Notes: generated from the sequence alone by a model not told the origin. DNA of 10,967 bases from Candidatus Atribacteria bacterium (GCA_004525685.1 SPBW01000062.1:1-10967), one strand, 5' to 3'; shown: positions 1 through 6,382, counted from the first letter of the stretch. Translations and numbers: made by a program.

Positions 1-90
1 AGGGCTATCCTGACAGTCCGTGAACGGCTATACTGAGTGGCACAGAGGGTATTGGGAGAGACTGCTCCGCATCGGAGTACTGGAGGCAAC

Positions 91-726
91 ATGGGGCGAA
101 GAAGAGTGTGGATTCGGGTAAGTTGCCTGTTGATTGCAGTCGTGGGGCTTTCGGGATGTGCCATTCTTGATCCCCCGCCGACGGTAAGCTTCGGCTGGAC
201 GCCGTCTGATCCGCTCGCACGAGCGGCAGTGCAGTTCAACGACTTGTCGACGGATAGCGGGTTTCTTGGTGGCGGCGGGGTGACGTCGTGGTCGTGGGAT
301 TTTGGCGACTCGGGGACATCCACAGCGATGAGCCCGACGCACGAGTATCAGCGCAGCGGCACCTATACCGTGCGACTGACGGTGAAAGACAGCTCGGGCA
401 ATGAAGCCACCATGTCGAAATCGATCACAATCCGGTCGAGTTTGGACGGTGTGTGGAGCGGCGTTCTGGATGATGGTGGATTCCCTCTCTCGCTTACGTT
501 GTTCGTTCAGCATTCTGCAACCGGGGGCATTGGCGGGATGGGCGATTTTGGCGGTCTATCTCTGGCCATCATGTCGGCGTCACTCACCGGGAGCCAAGTG
601 ACGTTTGTGTTTGCTGGAAGCCGTGTCCTCAGTGGAACCCTCGACTTCTCAGAGCGAGGAATATCAGGGACGTGGAGTGTTGGTGGCGCGATCGGCTTCG
701 GTTGGAACGTGCAACTTCAGAACTAG
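91..726 (+). CDS. PKD-domain lipoprotein
   Basis: Predicted 211-residue exported lipoprotein of unknown specific function. The ATG at 91 is chosen because GGAGG at 82-86 lies just upstream, and translation from it gives a compact signal peptide (basic MGRRR, a hydrophobic core, lipobox L20-S21-G22-C23). An upstream in-frame ATG at 37 would add 18 residues before the signal and lacks a ribosome site. Residues of about 28-115 form a PKD (Ig-like beta-sandwich) domain, shown by the W-S-W-D-F-G-D core and the later G-T-Y-T-V-R-L-T-V-K-D strand. The C-terminal 95 residues are Gly/Ser-rich and beta-like (DGVWSGVL ... GTWSVGG), reminiscent of small beta-barrel domains that follow PKD or lipoprotein anchors; I cannot name the family. 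The next gene is another PKD lipoprotein in the same direction, separated by a strong hairpin, so the two may share an envelope role. Confidence 0.87.
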   Translation: MGRRRVWIRVSCLLIAVVGLSGCAILDPPPTVSFGWTPSDPLARAAVQFNDLSTDSGFLGGGGVTSWSWDFGDSGTSTAMSPTHEYQRSGTYTVRLTVKDSSGNEATMSKSITIRSSLDGVWSGVLDDGGFPLSLTLFVQHSATGGIGGMGDFGGLSLAIMSASLTGSQVTFVFAGSRVLSGTLDFSERGISGTWSVGGAIGFGWNVQLQN

Positions 727-749
727 AACCAGTGGTGCGCAGATGACTT

Positions 750-785
750 AGGAGAGGCAGGCGATCACACATCGTGGCCTCTCCT
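750..785 (+). terminator. stem-loop between the two PKD lipoprotein genes
   Basis: AGGAGAGGC (750-758) pairs perfectly with GCCTCTCCT (777-785). Inside, CGAT/ATCG (762-765/771-774) can form a second short stem with a CACAC loop. The following bases (TTGGCATTT) are only mildly T-rich, so this is either a weak intrinsic terminator for the first lipoprotein gene or an RNA structure that separates its expression from the downstream caspase gene. Confidence 0.5.
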
Positions 786-810
786 TGGCATTTACGTGGA
801 GGTGGTCAGC

Positions 811-1944
811 GTGAAGACGGCGTCGCGTCTCCTTCTCATCTTGTTCGTCATGCTGAGTCTCTTGTCGGCCACATCCTGTTCTCATCTTCTTAATCGACCC
901 CCTCAAGCTGTTCTTGTCGCATCATCGACCGTAGGGGTCGCTCCACATGAGGTCACATTTGATGCCTCAAGTTCCCGCGATCCAGAGGGCGCAGTGGCTG
1001 TCTACGAGTGGGCATTTGGCGATGGCGCGACGGGCTCGGGCATGCAGACGACCCACCTCTATCCCGAAGCCGGAACGTACGTCGTGCGCCTGACTGTCCG
1101 AGACGAGAATGGGCGCAAAGACATCGCTGAGCAGTCCATCCTTGTTCGGGCATCGACGAACTACGCAATCATCCTCGGGCTGTCCGCCTACTACTATGCG
1201 CCATGCCTCTACTTCGTGGACGATGATGCGCTGGCAATTCGCCAAGCTCTTATCTCCTCACCTGGATGGGATGCGGAGAACATCGTGTTCCTGCTGAATA
1301 GCGATGCTACGTCATGGAATTTCGCTTCTGCACTCGATGATCTCGATTCAGCGAACGAGAACGATCTGCTCTTCCTATTCTTCTCTGGGCACGGAGGGCA
1401 CGTGCCGGATGATGCTGTCGGGGAAGAAGCCGACGGCTTCGACGAAGTGCTCTACCTATATGACAGTTCTTGGATCTCTGATGATGTGCTTGAGCGCTAT
1501 CTCGCCCAGGTACCCATGCGCCGGATCGTTGTGATGGTGGATTCATGCTTCTCTGGTGGGCAACTGGGAGACGGAGTGGCCTTGCCAGCGGCTGCCGATT
1601 GGGCGGCCGAATGGCTGACCGATCTTTCACGAATCGGGAGGCGAGGGCCGAAGGATCTTGATGCGCTGACGAAGTCGATTGTGGCGGTGATGTCATCTCG
1701 TGAAACGGAGTACTCGTGGGAGTCAAGCGAACTTGAACATGGCGTGTTCTCCAAAGCTCTTCTTGAGGCTCTTGACGGAGCAGGGGACGAGATGGGAGAT
1801 CGTGATGGCTTTGTCTCAGCAGAGGAGTGCTATGTCTATGCCGAAGTCAGGGTTCGAGAGCTGATGGCTTCCATAGGCGAAGAGCAACATCCACAGCTGC
1901 TTGATCTGCATGCGGGAGAGCTTGAATTCTACAAGCTACCCTAA
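811..1944 (+). CDS. PKD-domain lipoprotein with caspase-like (peptidase C14) protease domain
   Basis: Predicted 377-residue envelope-anchored cysteine protease. The GTG at 811 is preferred over the in-frame GTG at 796 because GGAGG (798-802) sits 8 nt before it. The N-terminus is a signal peptide ending in A-T-S-C23, a slightly atypical lipobox. Residues 30-112 are a PKD domain (YEWAFGDG; GTYVVRLTVRD). Residues 117-377 match the caspase/metacaspase fold: N-Y-A-I-I-L-G-L start strand, V-D-D-D-A helix, catalytic His194 in LFFSGHGG and catalytic Cys246 in VVMVDSCFSGG, with acidic DGFDE (208-212) between them. Near the end, GDRDGFVSAEE (329-339) resembles a degenerate calcium loop, common in bacterial C14 proteins. 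Family members cleave after basic residues or act in cell death or conflict; substrate and role here are unknown. Both catalytic residues are present, so I expect an active enzyme. Confidence 0.9.
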   Translation: MKTASRLLLILFVMLSLLSATSCSHLLNRPPQAVLVASSTVGVAPHEVTFDASSSRDPEGAVAVYEWAFGDGATGSGMQTTHLYPEAGTYVVRLTVRDENGRKDIAEQSILVRASTNYAIILGLSAYYYAPCLYFVDDDALAIRQALISSPGWDAENIVFLLNSDATSWNFASALDDLDSANENDLLFLFFSGHGGHVPDDAVGEEADGFDEVLYLYDSSWISDDVLERYLAQVPMRRIVVMVDSCFSGGQLGDGVALPAAADWAAEWLTDLSRIGRRGPKDLDALTKSIVAVMSSRETEYSWESSELEHGVFSKALLEALDGAGDEMGDRDGFVSAEECYVYAEVRVRELMASIGEEQHPQLLDLHAGELEFYKLP

Positions 1945-2138
1945 GTGTGTCCCCTGCCGCAAAGCATTGGGCAGCCAATCGCATAGGAGGAGGTTGTCGA
2001 AGCCCTGGATTGGTGCATTGGGCGAACCCCCAACGATTCCATCATCCACGTCCATTGAGGCATCTACCCTGCAAAGCCAACGAAGCGTGAAGGGGCGCTT
2101 GCTGCGCCGATTCGCCAATAAGAATTGCATGATGGAAC

Positions 2139-2159
2139 AAGTGAACGATACGTTCGCTT
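2139..2159. terminator. hairpin between convergent genes
   Basis: AAGTGAACG (2139-2147), loop ATA, CGTTCGCTT (2151-2159) forms a 9-bp stem with one G-T wobble. It overlaps the stop codon of the - strand PEP mutase-like gene and lies about 195 nt beyond the caspase gene. No clean T-tract follows on either strand. The rest of 1945-2138 contains no convincing gene, only short 5-bp stems such as GGCGC-TTGCT-GCGCC near 2095. Confidence 0.35.
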
Positions 2160-3033
2160 ATCCCTCAAGACAGCCATCGCAGCCTGTGAACCACTCATTG
2201 ACTTGTGTATACGACAGCTTCCCTTCGAGCATGCGTGTGTAGGACCCGGATGTCTGCCACTCACGCGCCATCTCTTGCAGATGCCAGAGTGCGGTTCTCA
2301 TGGGACGAGGACCAAAGCTTAGCCGGGCGATGCCGAGTTCTCTCAACGTGGCAACAGGTGGTGTCGCCGCTCCAGCGATCAGGTTAAGCGGTCCATGGAT
2401 CTCTCGAGCCAGGTGCTGGATGGATGATTCAGCGAGATCGCCCATGTCTGGAACGAACACGCCGTCGGCGCCCGCACGGAGATAAGCATTGCCACGTGCA
2501 ATGGCCTCTTCAATAGCGGCTTCGGGAGAGGGCATCTGGATGAGCAGAGCATCTACGCGCGCGTTGATGAACAGCGGGATCGCCATGGAATCCGCGCGCT
2601 CTCGCACGGCTGCGATTCGTTCTTCTTGCAGTTGTTGGGCGATCAGTCCAGCATAGTGATCTGCTCCGCATGCGGACAGGCTGTCCTCCAGATTGATGCC
2701 GACAGCGCCTGCCTGAATAACGGCTTCTGCTGCATCAGCTACGCCTTCGGGTGTATCCGCATATCCGGCTTCGATATCGGCACTGATTGGTATTCTCGCC
2801 AGCCGCGCGATCTGCTGTATCACACGGACAGTACTCTCGATGGACATCTGCTGACCGTCTGGAAGTCCCAGTGTTGCTGCGATCCCCGCACTTGTCGTTC
2901 CAATGGCTGAGAATCCGAGATTCTCGTACAGTTTCGCGCTCACGACGTCCCATACGTTGGGGAGAAGCAGCACGCTGCGGTCCTCGTGAAGCGACCGAAA
3001 TTGTTGTGCCAGTTCAAATTGCCTGATGATCAT
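2158..3033 (-). CDS. PEP mutase / isocitrate lyase superfamily enzyme
   Basis: 291-residue TIM-barrel enzyme of the PEP mutase-like group, which makes or breaks C-C or C-P bonds next to a carboxylate using Mg2+. The ATG at 3033 is chosen because AAGGAG lies 7 nt upstream; the longer reading to 3081 has no such site. Visible family landmarks: LLLPNVWD (22-29), the G-T-T-S-A-G ... L-G-L-P-D segment with Asp59, metal-site acids in SADIEAGYAD (84-93), INLEDS (113-118), and Arg159 in NARVDA. The gating loop reads S-L-S-A-C-G, not the P-K-x-N-S of true PEP mutases nor the K-K-C-G-H of isocitrate lyases. A lyase, hydrolase or decarboxylase is therefore likelier than phosphonate synthesis; the substrate is unknown. 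It is transcribed divergently from the arsR-permease operon across a shared promoter region. Confidence 0.88.
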   Translation of the reverse strand: MIIRQFELAQQFRSLHEDRSVLLLPNVWDVVSAKLYENLGFSAIGTTSAGIAATLGLPDGQQMSIESTVRVIQQIARLARIPISADIEAGYADTPEGVADAAEAVIQAGAVGINLEDSLSACGADHYAGLIAQQLQEERIAAVRERADSMAIPLFINARVDALLIQMPSPEAAIEEAIARGNAYLRAGADGVFVPDMGDLAESSIQHLAREIHGPLNLIAGAATPPVATLRELGIARLSFGPRPMRTALWHLQEMAREWQTSGSYTRMLEGKLSYTQVNEWFTGCDGCLEG

Positions 3034-3125
3034 CTCTACACTCCTTCGGACTTCTCTTTGCCGCCCGCTTGGCGAATGCAACGGGTCGGACCTCGAACTG
3101 GTGTTATGGTATCCAGCAGAGCGTA

Positions 3126-3154
3126 AATATACGAGCGAGTAGACGAAACATCAA
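3126..3154 (-). promoter_or_regulatory. sigma70-type promoter for the PEP mutase-like gene
   Basis: Read on the - strand: -35 TTGATG (3154-3149), 17-nt spacer, -10 TATATT (3131-3126). The predicted start near 3119 gives a leader of about 85 nt before the ATG at 3033. The -10 sits within an imperfect dyad (CGTAAATATACG on the + strand, 3122-3133), a plausible operator for the neighbouring ArsR-type protein. Confidence 0.55.
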
Positions 3155-3176
3155 GTGCAATAGATAGATAAGAAGC

Positions 3177-3205
3177 TTGATATTAGCGTAAGGCCATCGT
3201 ATATT
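3177..3205 (+). promoter_or_regulatory. sigma70-type promoter for the arsR-permease operon
   Basis: -35 TTGATA (3177-3182), 17-nt spacer, -10 TATATT (3200-3205), each one base from consensus. The expected transcript start near 3212 leaves only about 10 nt before the ATG at 3222 and would coincide with an in-frame GTG at 3213, so the mRNA may be leaderless or nearly so. The -10 context TCGTATATTACCGC matches the divergent promoter's TCGTATATTTACGC at 12 of 14 positions, suggesting one regulator for both. Confidence 0.6.
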
Positions 3206-3221
3206 ACCGCTGGTGATCGAC

Positions 3222-3566
3222 ATGAAGAATATTCCACTCTCTGAGCAGACACAGCAGCTTGAGCGCATTCTCTCCGCGCTGGCCAATCCGGCTCGACTGC
3301 GCATTCTCGAGATTCTGGCTGAAAGGCCGCGCACCATTGTTGCTGAGATCGTCGCGCAGCTTCCCATTGCACAGGCGACTGTTTCCCAGCACTTGCTCGT
3401 GCTGCGGGACGCCGGACTGATCTATGGTGAGCGAGACTCGCATGGGCAGTGCTGTCTCATCAACTACGAGACGGTCTCGCAGTTCGCGCAATCCATGATC
3501 GCATGGACATTGCGGTTGGCCACAATCGGCATTGCCACGGGTGAGACGGAGTCGTTATGTTCCTAG
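3222..3566 (+). CDS. ArsR/SmtB-family transcriptional repressor
   Basis: 114-residue winged-helix regulator. Start ATG 3222 follows a weak GGTGA; an in-frame GTG at 3213 would add three residues. The family signature is clear: LSALANPARLRILEIL (18-32), recognition helix around ATVSQHLLVLRDAGLI (52-67), then the wing with R71. The classic alpha-3 metal motif (ELCVCDL) is absent and reads RTIVAEIVAQL. Candidate thiol ligands are the adjacent Cys77-Cys78 in the wing strand (GQCCLINY) and Cys113 at the C-terminus. These repressors usually release DNA on binding a metal, metalloid or reactive species. The gene overlaps the permease start by 10 nt, and GGAG (3548-3551) for the permease lies inside it, so the two are translationally coupled. 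It probably autoregulates through the adjacent promoter. Confidence 0.9.
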   Translation: MKNIPLSEQTQQLERILSALANPARLRILEILAERPRTIVAEIVAQLPIAQATVSQHLLVLRDAGLIYGERDSHGQCCLINYETVSQFAQSMIAWTLRLATIGIATGETESLCS

Positions 3567-4651
3567 CCATAGAACAAATTGGACGCATGGTTCTCCAGGA
3601 TCTCGGGCGCGTATGGCCGCTTCTCCTGATCAGTATTCCATTTGCTGTTGCGCTTCGCGTCACTGGAGCATCCAAGCGGCTGACGGGTGCATTCGGGAAA
3701 CGTCCGATCGTGGGCATCCTGATGGCAACTGCTATCGCCACCTTCAGCCCGCTGTGCTCTTGCACTGTGATCCCGGTCATTGCCGCCATGCTGATTGGAG
3801 GCGTGCCCTTGGCACCGGTGATGGCGTTCTGGATTGCCTCTCCGACGATGGATCCGGAGATCTTCTTCATGAGCGTTGCCTTCCTTGGGTGGCCGCTTGC
3901 TATAGGTCGGCTAGTGGCAACTGTGCTGTTAAGTCTGGCAGCTGGCTTCATCACGCATTGGATCGTCAAACGGGGATGGATCGGCAATGACTTCGTCAAG
4001 GCAGGCGCAGAGCGTTCGACACGATCCGTCAGTTCGTGGGTGCGTCTCAAAGCGTTTCTTGTCTCACTTCAGCGGAGGCCAGACTCCGCCACATCTGCAG
4101 TTGCGGGATGTGGGTGCTCAGTGGAACCGGCAGCCGCTGAAGTGCCTTGCGGGTGCTCGTCGATGCCGGCAGCGGATGCGACTCTACCTTCACCCGGTGG
4201 ACTGGCGCGATGGATCAAGAGTGAGAGACTGCGCGCCGTGCTGAAGGAATCGATTGCCACCACGCTGTGGGTGGGCCGTTTCCTCTTGATTGCATTTGTT
4301 CTCGAAGCGCTGATCCGTTTGTATGTACCCCAGGATGTTATCGTGCAGTGGAGCGGACGAGCCAATCCGTGGGCTCCGCTGCTGGCTGCGCTTGTTGGCA
4401 TTCCTGTATACACGGGAAACCTGATGGCGGTCCCCCTCATCGGCGGTTTGCTGACCCAGGGAATGAGCGAAGGCGCGGCGCTGTCGTTTCTGATTGCTGG
4501 GCCCGTCACAACGATCCCTGCGATGGCAGCAGTTTGGGGCGTCGTGAAGCCGCGCGTGTTTGCCCTCTACTTCGGAATCGGACTGGTCGGTGCCATCGTC
4601 TTTGGGTACCTGTACCAAGCCGCTCTAGTTATGCTGGATGTTGGCGGATGA
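3557..4651 (+). CDS. ArsP/DUF318-type permease
   Basis: 364-residue inner-membrane permease. ATG 3557 follows GGAG with 5-nt spacing inside the arsR end. Hydrophobic segments cluster at about residues 15-35, 51-80, 84-137, 233-257, 272-300 and 307-360, in two halves separated by a hydrophilic stretch (138-230). The first half carries the family hallmark FSPLCSCTVIP (63-73; Cys67, Cys69) and A-S-P-T-M-D-P-E (94-101). The second half has the related G-I-P-V-Y-T-G-N and A-G-P-V-T-T-I-P motifs. The central loop holds two Cys-Gly-Cys motifs (C185/C187 and C198/C200), likely a cytosolic metal or metalloid contact. Characterised relatives (ArsP) export trivalent organoarsenicals; other members are uncharacterised. 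Pairing with an ArsR-type repressor supports toxic-ion efflux, but the substrate is inferred. Confidence 0.88.
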   Translation: MFLAIEQIGRMVLQDLGRVWPLLLISIPFAVALRVTGASKRLTGAFGKRPIVGILMATAIATFSPLCSCTVIPVIAAMLIGGVPLAPVMAFWIASPTMDPEIFFMSVAFLGWPLAIGRLVATVLLSLAAGFITHWIVKRGWIGNDFVKAGAERSTRSVSSWVRLKAFLVSLQRRPDSATSAVAGCGCSVEPAAAEVPCGCSSMPAADATLPSPGGLARWIKSERLRAVLKESIATTLWVGRFLLIAFVLEALIRLYVPQDVIVQWSGRANPWAPLLAALVGIPVYTGNLMAVPLIGGLLTQGMSEGAALSFLIAGPVTTIPAMAAVWGVVKPRVFALYFGIGLVGAIVFGYLYQAALVMLDVGG

Positions 4652-4705
4652 GGGATTCAGGGACAACAATACTCGACTACTGAACAGTCCTTGCGCGGAA
4701 TACGT

Positions 4706-4742
4706 ACTGTGTCCCCGAAACCCAAAGCACAGTGTGCCCGAA
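4706..4742. repeat. two degenerate 14-nt direct copies in a convergent spacer
   Basis: ACTGTGTCCCCGAA (4706-4719) and ACAGTGTGCCCGAA (4729-4742) match at 12 of 14 positions with a 23-nt period. ACTGTG and CACAGT can also pair as a 6-bp stem (4706-4711/4728-4733). The motif resembles the dispersed GGGGACACAGT sequence often seen near RAYT-type transposases, from memory. It lies between the permease and protease stop codons; no clear terminator is visible there. Confidence 0.35.
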
Positions 4743-4769
4743 CTCCCATGCCCCCCCAGGATGTCGCTG

Positions 4770-5597
4770 CTAGACGAAGGAGATGATGTTGTGACCATAG
4801 TCAAAGGTCACGATGTACTGACGCATGATGTCCTGGCCGATGATGCCAGAAAGCACTGAGCCAGTATCTGGTGCGATCGCGTCGAAGATGTCGATGACAA
4901 ATGGCGATAGTTCTCCCCTGCACGTGTCGCCAATACTGAAGCGCATCGTCTCGGTCGTGAAGTAGGCGTCCATCGCTCCGCCGACGCCTGCGACTTGGAC
5001 GACCTGCCCTCTCGTCGCGCCCAACGCTTCGGCTAGCCCCGGTGCAATGCACGTTCCCATCGCACCTGTGTCGATGGCAAAGCGATACGGCCCGGTTCCG
5101 TTCACCATCGTGTCGACGATCACGAGGGGTTTCTTCGCACTCGCGATCCTAAAGCGAACACCCTCAGCGGGCGCGGCATCGCACGGCTGGAATTCCATAC
5201 GCTCGCCTGAGAAGTCGGCAATCAGCCGCCCGTGCTGCAGGATGTCATATCCAAGATTGCCTTGGAAGCTTTGGCCACACAGCTTCTTGAGGAAGGCTCC
5301 GACGCCGATCTTGGCGAGACTTACGTCCACACCGTCAGCCTCAACGCTCTTGACTCCGACAAGGTCGATGGTGACAGGACCGCCGACCCCGCGGCGCGTC
5401 TCTTCGCCGACCTTGTTTAGTCCCAGTTCCTCTGCCACCTCAGGCAGAACCACAGTGAGGCCTGCGCCTGTATCCACGGACACCCAATAGGGGCCTTGCC
5501 CGTTGATTCTCATGGGGATTCCCAGACTGGTTGAGAATGCAGTTTCCTTGCACTGCGAACCGCAATTCGGTTGTGGCTGCTCAGCATGCTGTGTCAT
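4770..5597 (-). CDS. two-lobed retropepsin-like aspartyl protease
   Basis: 275-residue protein. ATG 5597 is chosen for AAGGAG 5 nt upstream; a longer reading to 5645 lacks such a site. It contains two copies of a retropepsin-like unit. Unit 1 has G-Q-G-P-Y-W-V-S-V-D-T-G-A-G with Asp42, and later N-L-G-Y-D-I-L (114-120). Unit 2 has G-T-G-P-Y-R-F-A-I-D-T-G-A-M with Asp176, and later G-I-I-G-Q-D-I-M near the end. Each unit thus has its own DTG loop and hydrophobic-hydrophobic-Gly motif, so the protein could fold into a complete active site as a single chain, as pepsin does. I see no signal peptide or membrane segment; Cys12 and Cys16 near the N-terminus could be a metal or disulfide site. Substrate unknown. 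An RHH protein is encoded 175 nt upstream on the same strand. Confidence 0.85.
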   Translation of the reverse strand: MTQHAEQPQPNCGSQCKETAFSTSLGIPMRINGQGPYWVSVDTGAGLTVVLPEVAEELGLNKVGEETRRGVGGPVTIDLVGVKSVEADGVDVSLAKIGVGAFLKKLCGQSFQGNLGYDILQHGRLIADFSGERMEFQPCDAAPAEGVRFRIASAKKPLVIVDTMVNGTGPYRFAIDTGAMGTCIAPGLAEALGATRGQVVQVAGVGGAMDAYFTTETMRFSIGDTCRGELSPFVIDIFDAIAPDTGSVLSGIIGQDIMRQYIVTFDYGHNIISFV

Positions 5598-5701
5598 GTC
5601 GTCTCCTTCTTTGCGGAGGGATCCGGGTACGGAGTCAGTGGTCACAGGCCGTCGGCATGCGATAGACTCTATAGCGGAGTGCTCCTTCCCAGGACTCTCT
5701 A

Positions 5702-5732
5702 GGGCCCCTGCTCGTTTGCCCGACGGGGGCCC
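5702..5732. repeat. GC-rich inverted repeat between RHH and protease genes
   Basis: GGGCCCC (5702-5708) and GGGGCCC (5726-5732) form a 7-bp stem around a 17-nt loop. On the - strand it falls between the RHH stop (5773) and the protease start (5597) without a following T-tract. It may be an attenuator or an RNA boundary; the role is unproven. Confidence 0.35.
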
Positions 5733-5772
5733 GATCTTTTCTCGCTTCGGCGTCTTCCGATCAGGAGAGCGC

Positions 5773-6153
5773 TCAAGCTCCTTCTAGCTTCCTGCTGTCT
5801 CCGACGAGTTCCTGAAGCTGCGCCTTCAACGCAGAGATCTGGACCGTCGTCTCTTCCACGCGACAGAACAAGTCTTCATTCGCACGGACACCTTCGTGGA
5901 TCATGAACGTCGCTGCACCCGAACGGCTATCGCAGATGCCCGCTTCGACGAGCGCGTCCAACTTGGCCAACGTCTTCTCGTTGACGCGTAACATCACGCC
6001 GTGGCTGCGGCCGTCGAGCGCGTGCTCGATCGCCTCGCGAACGGCCTCGCCCGATGCACAAACGATCTGTTCGGCTGTTGCAGCGCCACCGCAATCCAAG
6101 TTTGCCTGTACCACAACGACCTTTGGCTGCTTCCCGTGCTCTTTGCCGCTCAT
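5773..6153 (-). CDS. ribbon-helix-helix protein with C-terminal coiled coil
   Basis: 126-residue probable DNA-binding protein. ATG 6153 is preceded by GGAGG with 5-nt spacing; an ATG at 6165 lacks this. Residues 1-50 are an unrecognised segment with a short beta strand (KVVVVQ) and a helix. Residues 53-90 look like a ribbon-helix-helix fold: V-M-L-R-V-N-E strand, T-L-A-K-L-D-A-L-V-E-A-G helix, then D-S-R-S-G-A-A-T-F-M-I-H-E-G-V, close to the S-R-S-E-A pattern of RHH families. Residues 95-120 (E-E-T-T-V-Q-I-S-A-L-K-A-Q-L) form a probable coiled coil for oligomerisation. Its own leader carries a perfect 15-bp palindrome, consistent with autoregulation. No partner toxin is visible; the next gene is an aspartyl protease. 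Direct DNA binding is inferred. Confidence 0.8.
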   Translation of the reverse strand: MSGKEHGKQPKVVVVQANLDCGGAATAEQIVCASGEAVREAIEHALDGRSHGVMLRVNEKTLAKLDALVEAGICDSRSGAATFMIHEGVRANEDLFCRVEETTVQISALKAQLQELVGDSRKLEGA

Positions 6154-6164
6154 GACTGCCTCCA

Positions 6165-6179
6165 TGTAATGCGATTACA
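6165..6179. promoter_or_regulatory. candidate operator palindrome before the RHH gene
   Basis: TGTAAT-GCG-ATTACA is a perfect 15-bp inverted repeat, placed 12 nt upstream of the RHH start codon and overlapping the predicted transcription start. RHH repressors typically bind such short palindromes in their own promoters. Confidence 0.5.
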
Positions 6180-6183
6180 CAGC

Positions 6184-6212
6184 ATAGTACTAACAAGCGA
6201 TCAGATGATCAA
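6184..6212 (-). promoter_or_regulatory. possible promoter for the RHH gene
   Basis: On the - strand: TTGATC (6212-6207), 17-nt spacer, TACTAT (6189-6184), each 4 of 6 to consensus. The predicted start near 6177 lies inside the palindrome at 6165-6179. Confidence 0.35.
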
Positions 6213-6274
6213 GAGGGGGGGAAGTTGCGTGCGCGATCGGGGCCTCGCGCAGTGAACCGAGTCGGAGCTGTCTG

Positions 6275-6347
6275 AGAATCCTGCAGCAGAACTTAAAGTC
6301 GGTTGGCTTTGCGCTGCTTCTAGAAGCCAGGTTGGATCCAGGATTCT
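6275..6347. other. nested inverted repeats downstream of the GNAT gene
   Basis: AGAATCCTG (6275-6283) pairs perfectly with CAGGATTCT (6339-6347). Within the loop, GCAGC can pair with GCTGC, and the 12-bp palindrome GCTTCTAGAAGC spans 6315-6326. This is either a structured 3' region of the GNAT transcript (- strand) or a small mobile-element scar. No T-tract follows. Confidence 0.4.
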
Positions 6348-6382
6348 TACAGGAACTGCCAGAGTCGCTGCCTGTTCCGCGT

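Noticed and set aside
29..34. TATACT as a -10 box for the first lipoprotein gene
   Set aside because: The only -35-like sequence (CTGACA at 10-15) is just 13 nt away, too close; the true promoter may lie outside the window.
2158..3033. Annotating the enzyme as a phosphonate-making PEP mutase
   Set aside because: The gating loop motif of true mutases is missing and no phosphonopyruvate decarboxylase or other phosphonate gene is nearby.
4069..4683. Long alternative frames across the permease gene, both strands
   Set aside because: They are shadows of the permease; none shows a ribosome site or recognisable domain, and the permease frame carries all family motifs.
5773..6153. Antitoxin of a toxin-antitoxin pair
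   Set aside because: RHH proteins are often antitoxins, but no small toxin-like gene is adjacent; the next gene is a 275-residue protease 175 nt away.
6310..6346. Integron attC site (GTTGGAT fits GTTRRRY)
   Set aside because: No matching RYYYAAC partner at the expected distance and no integrase or cassette structure.
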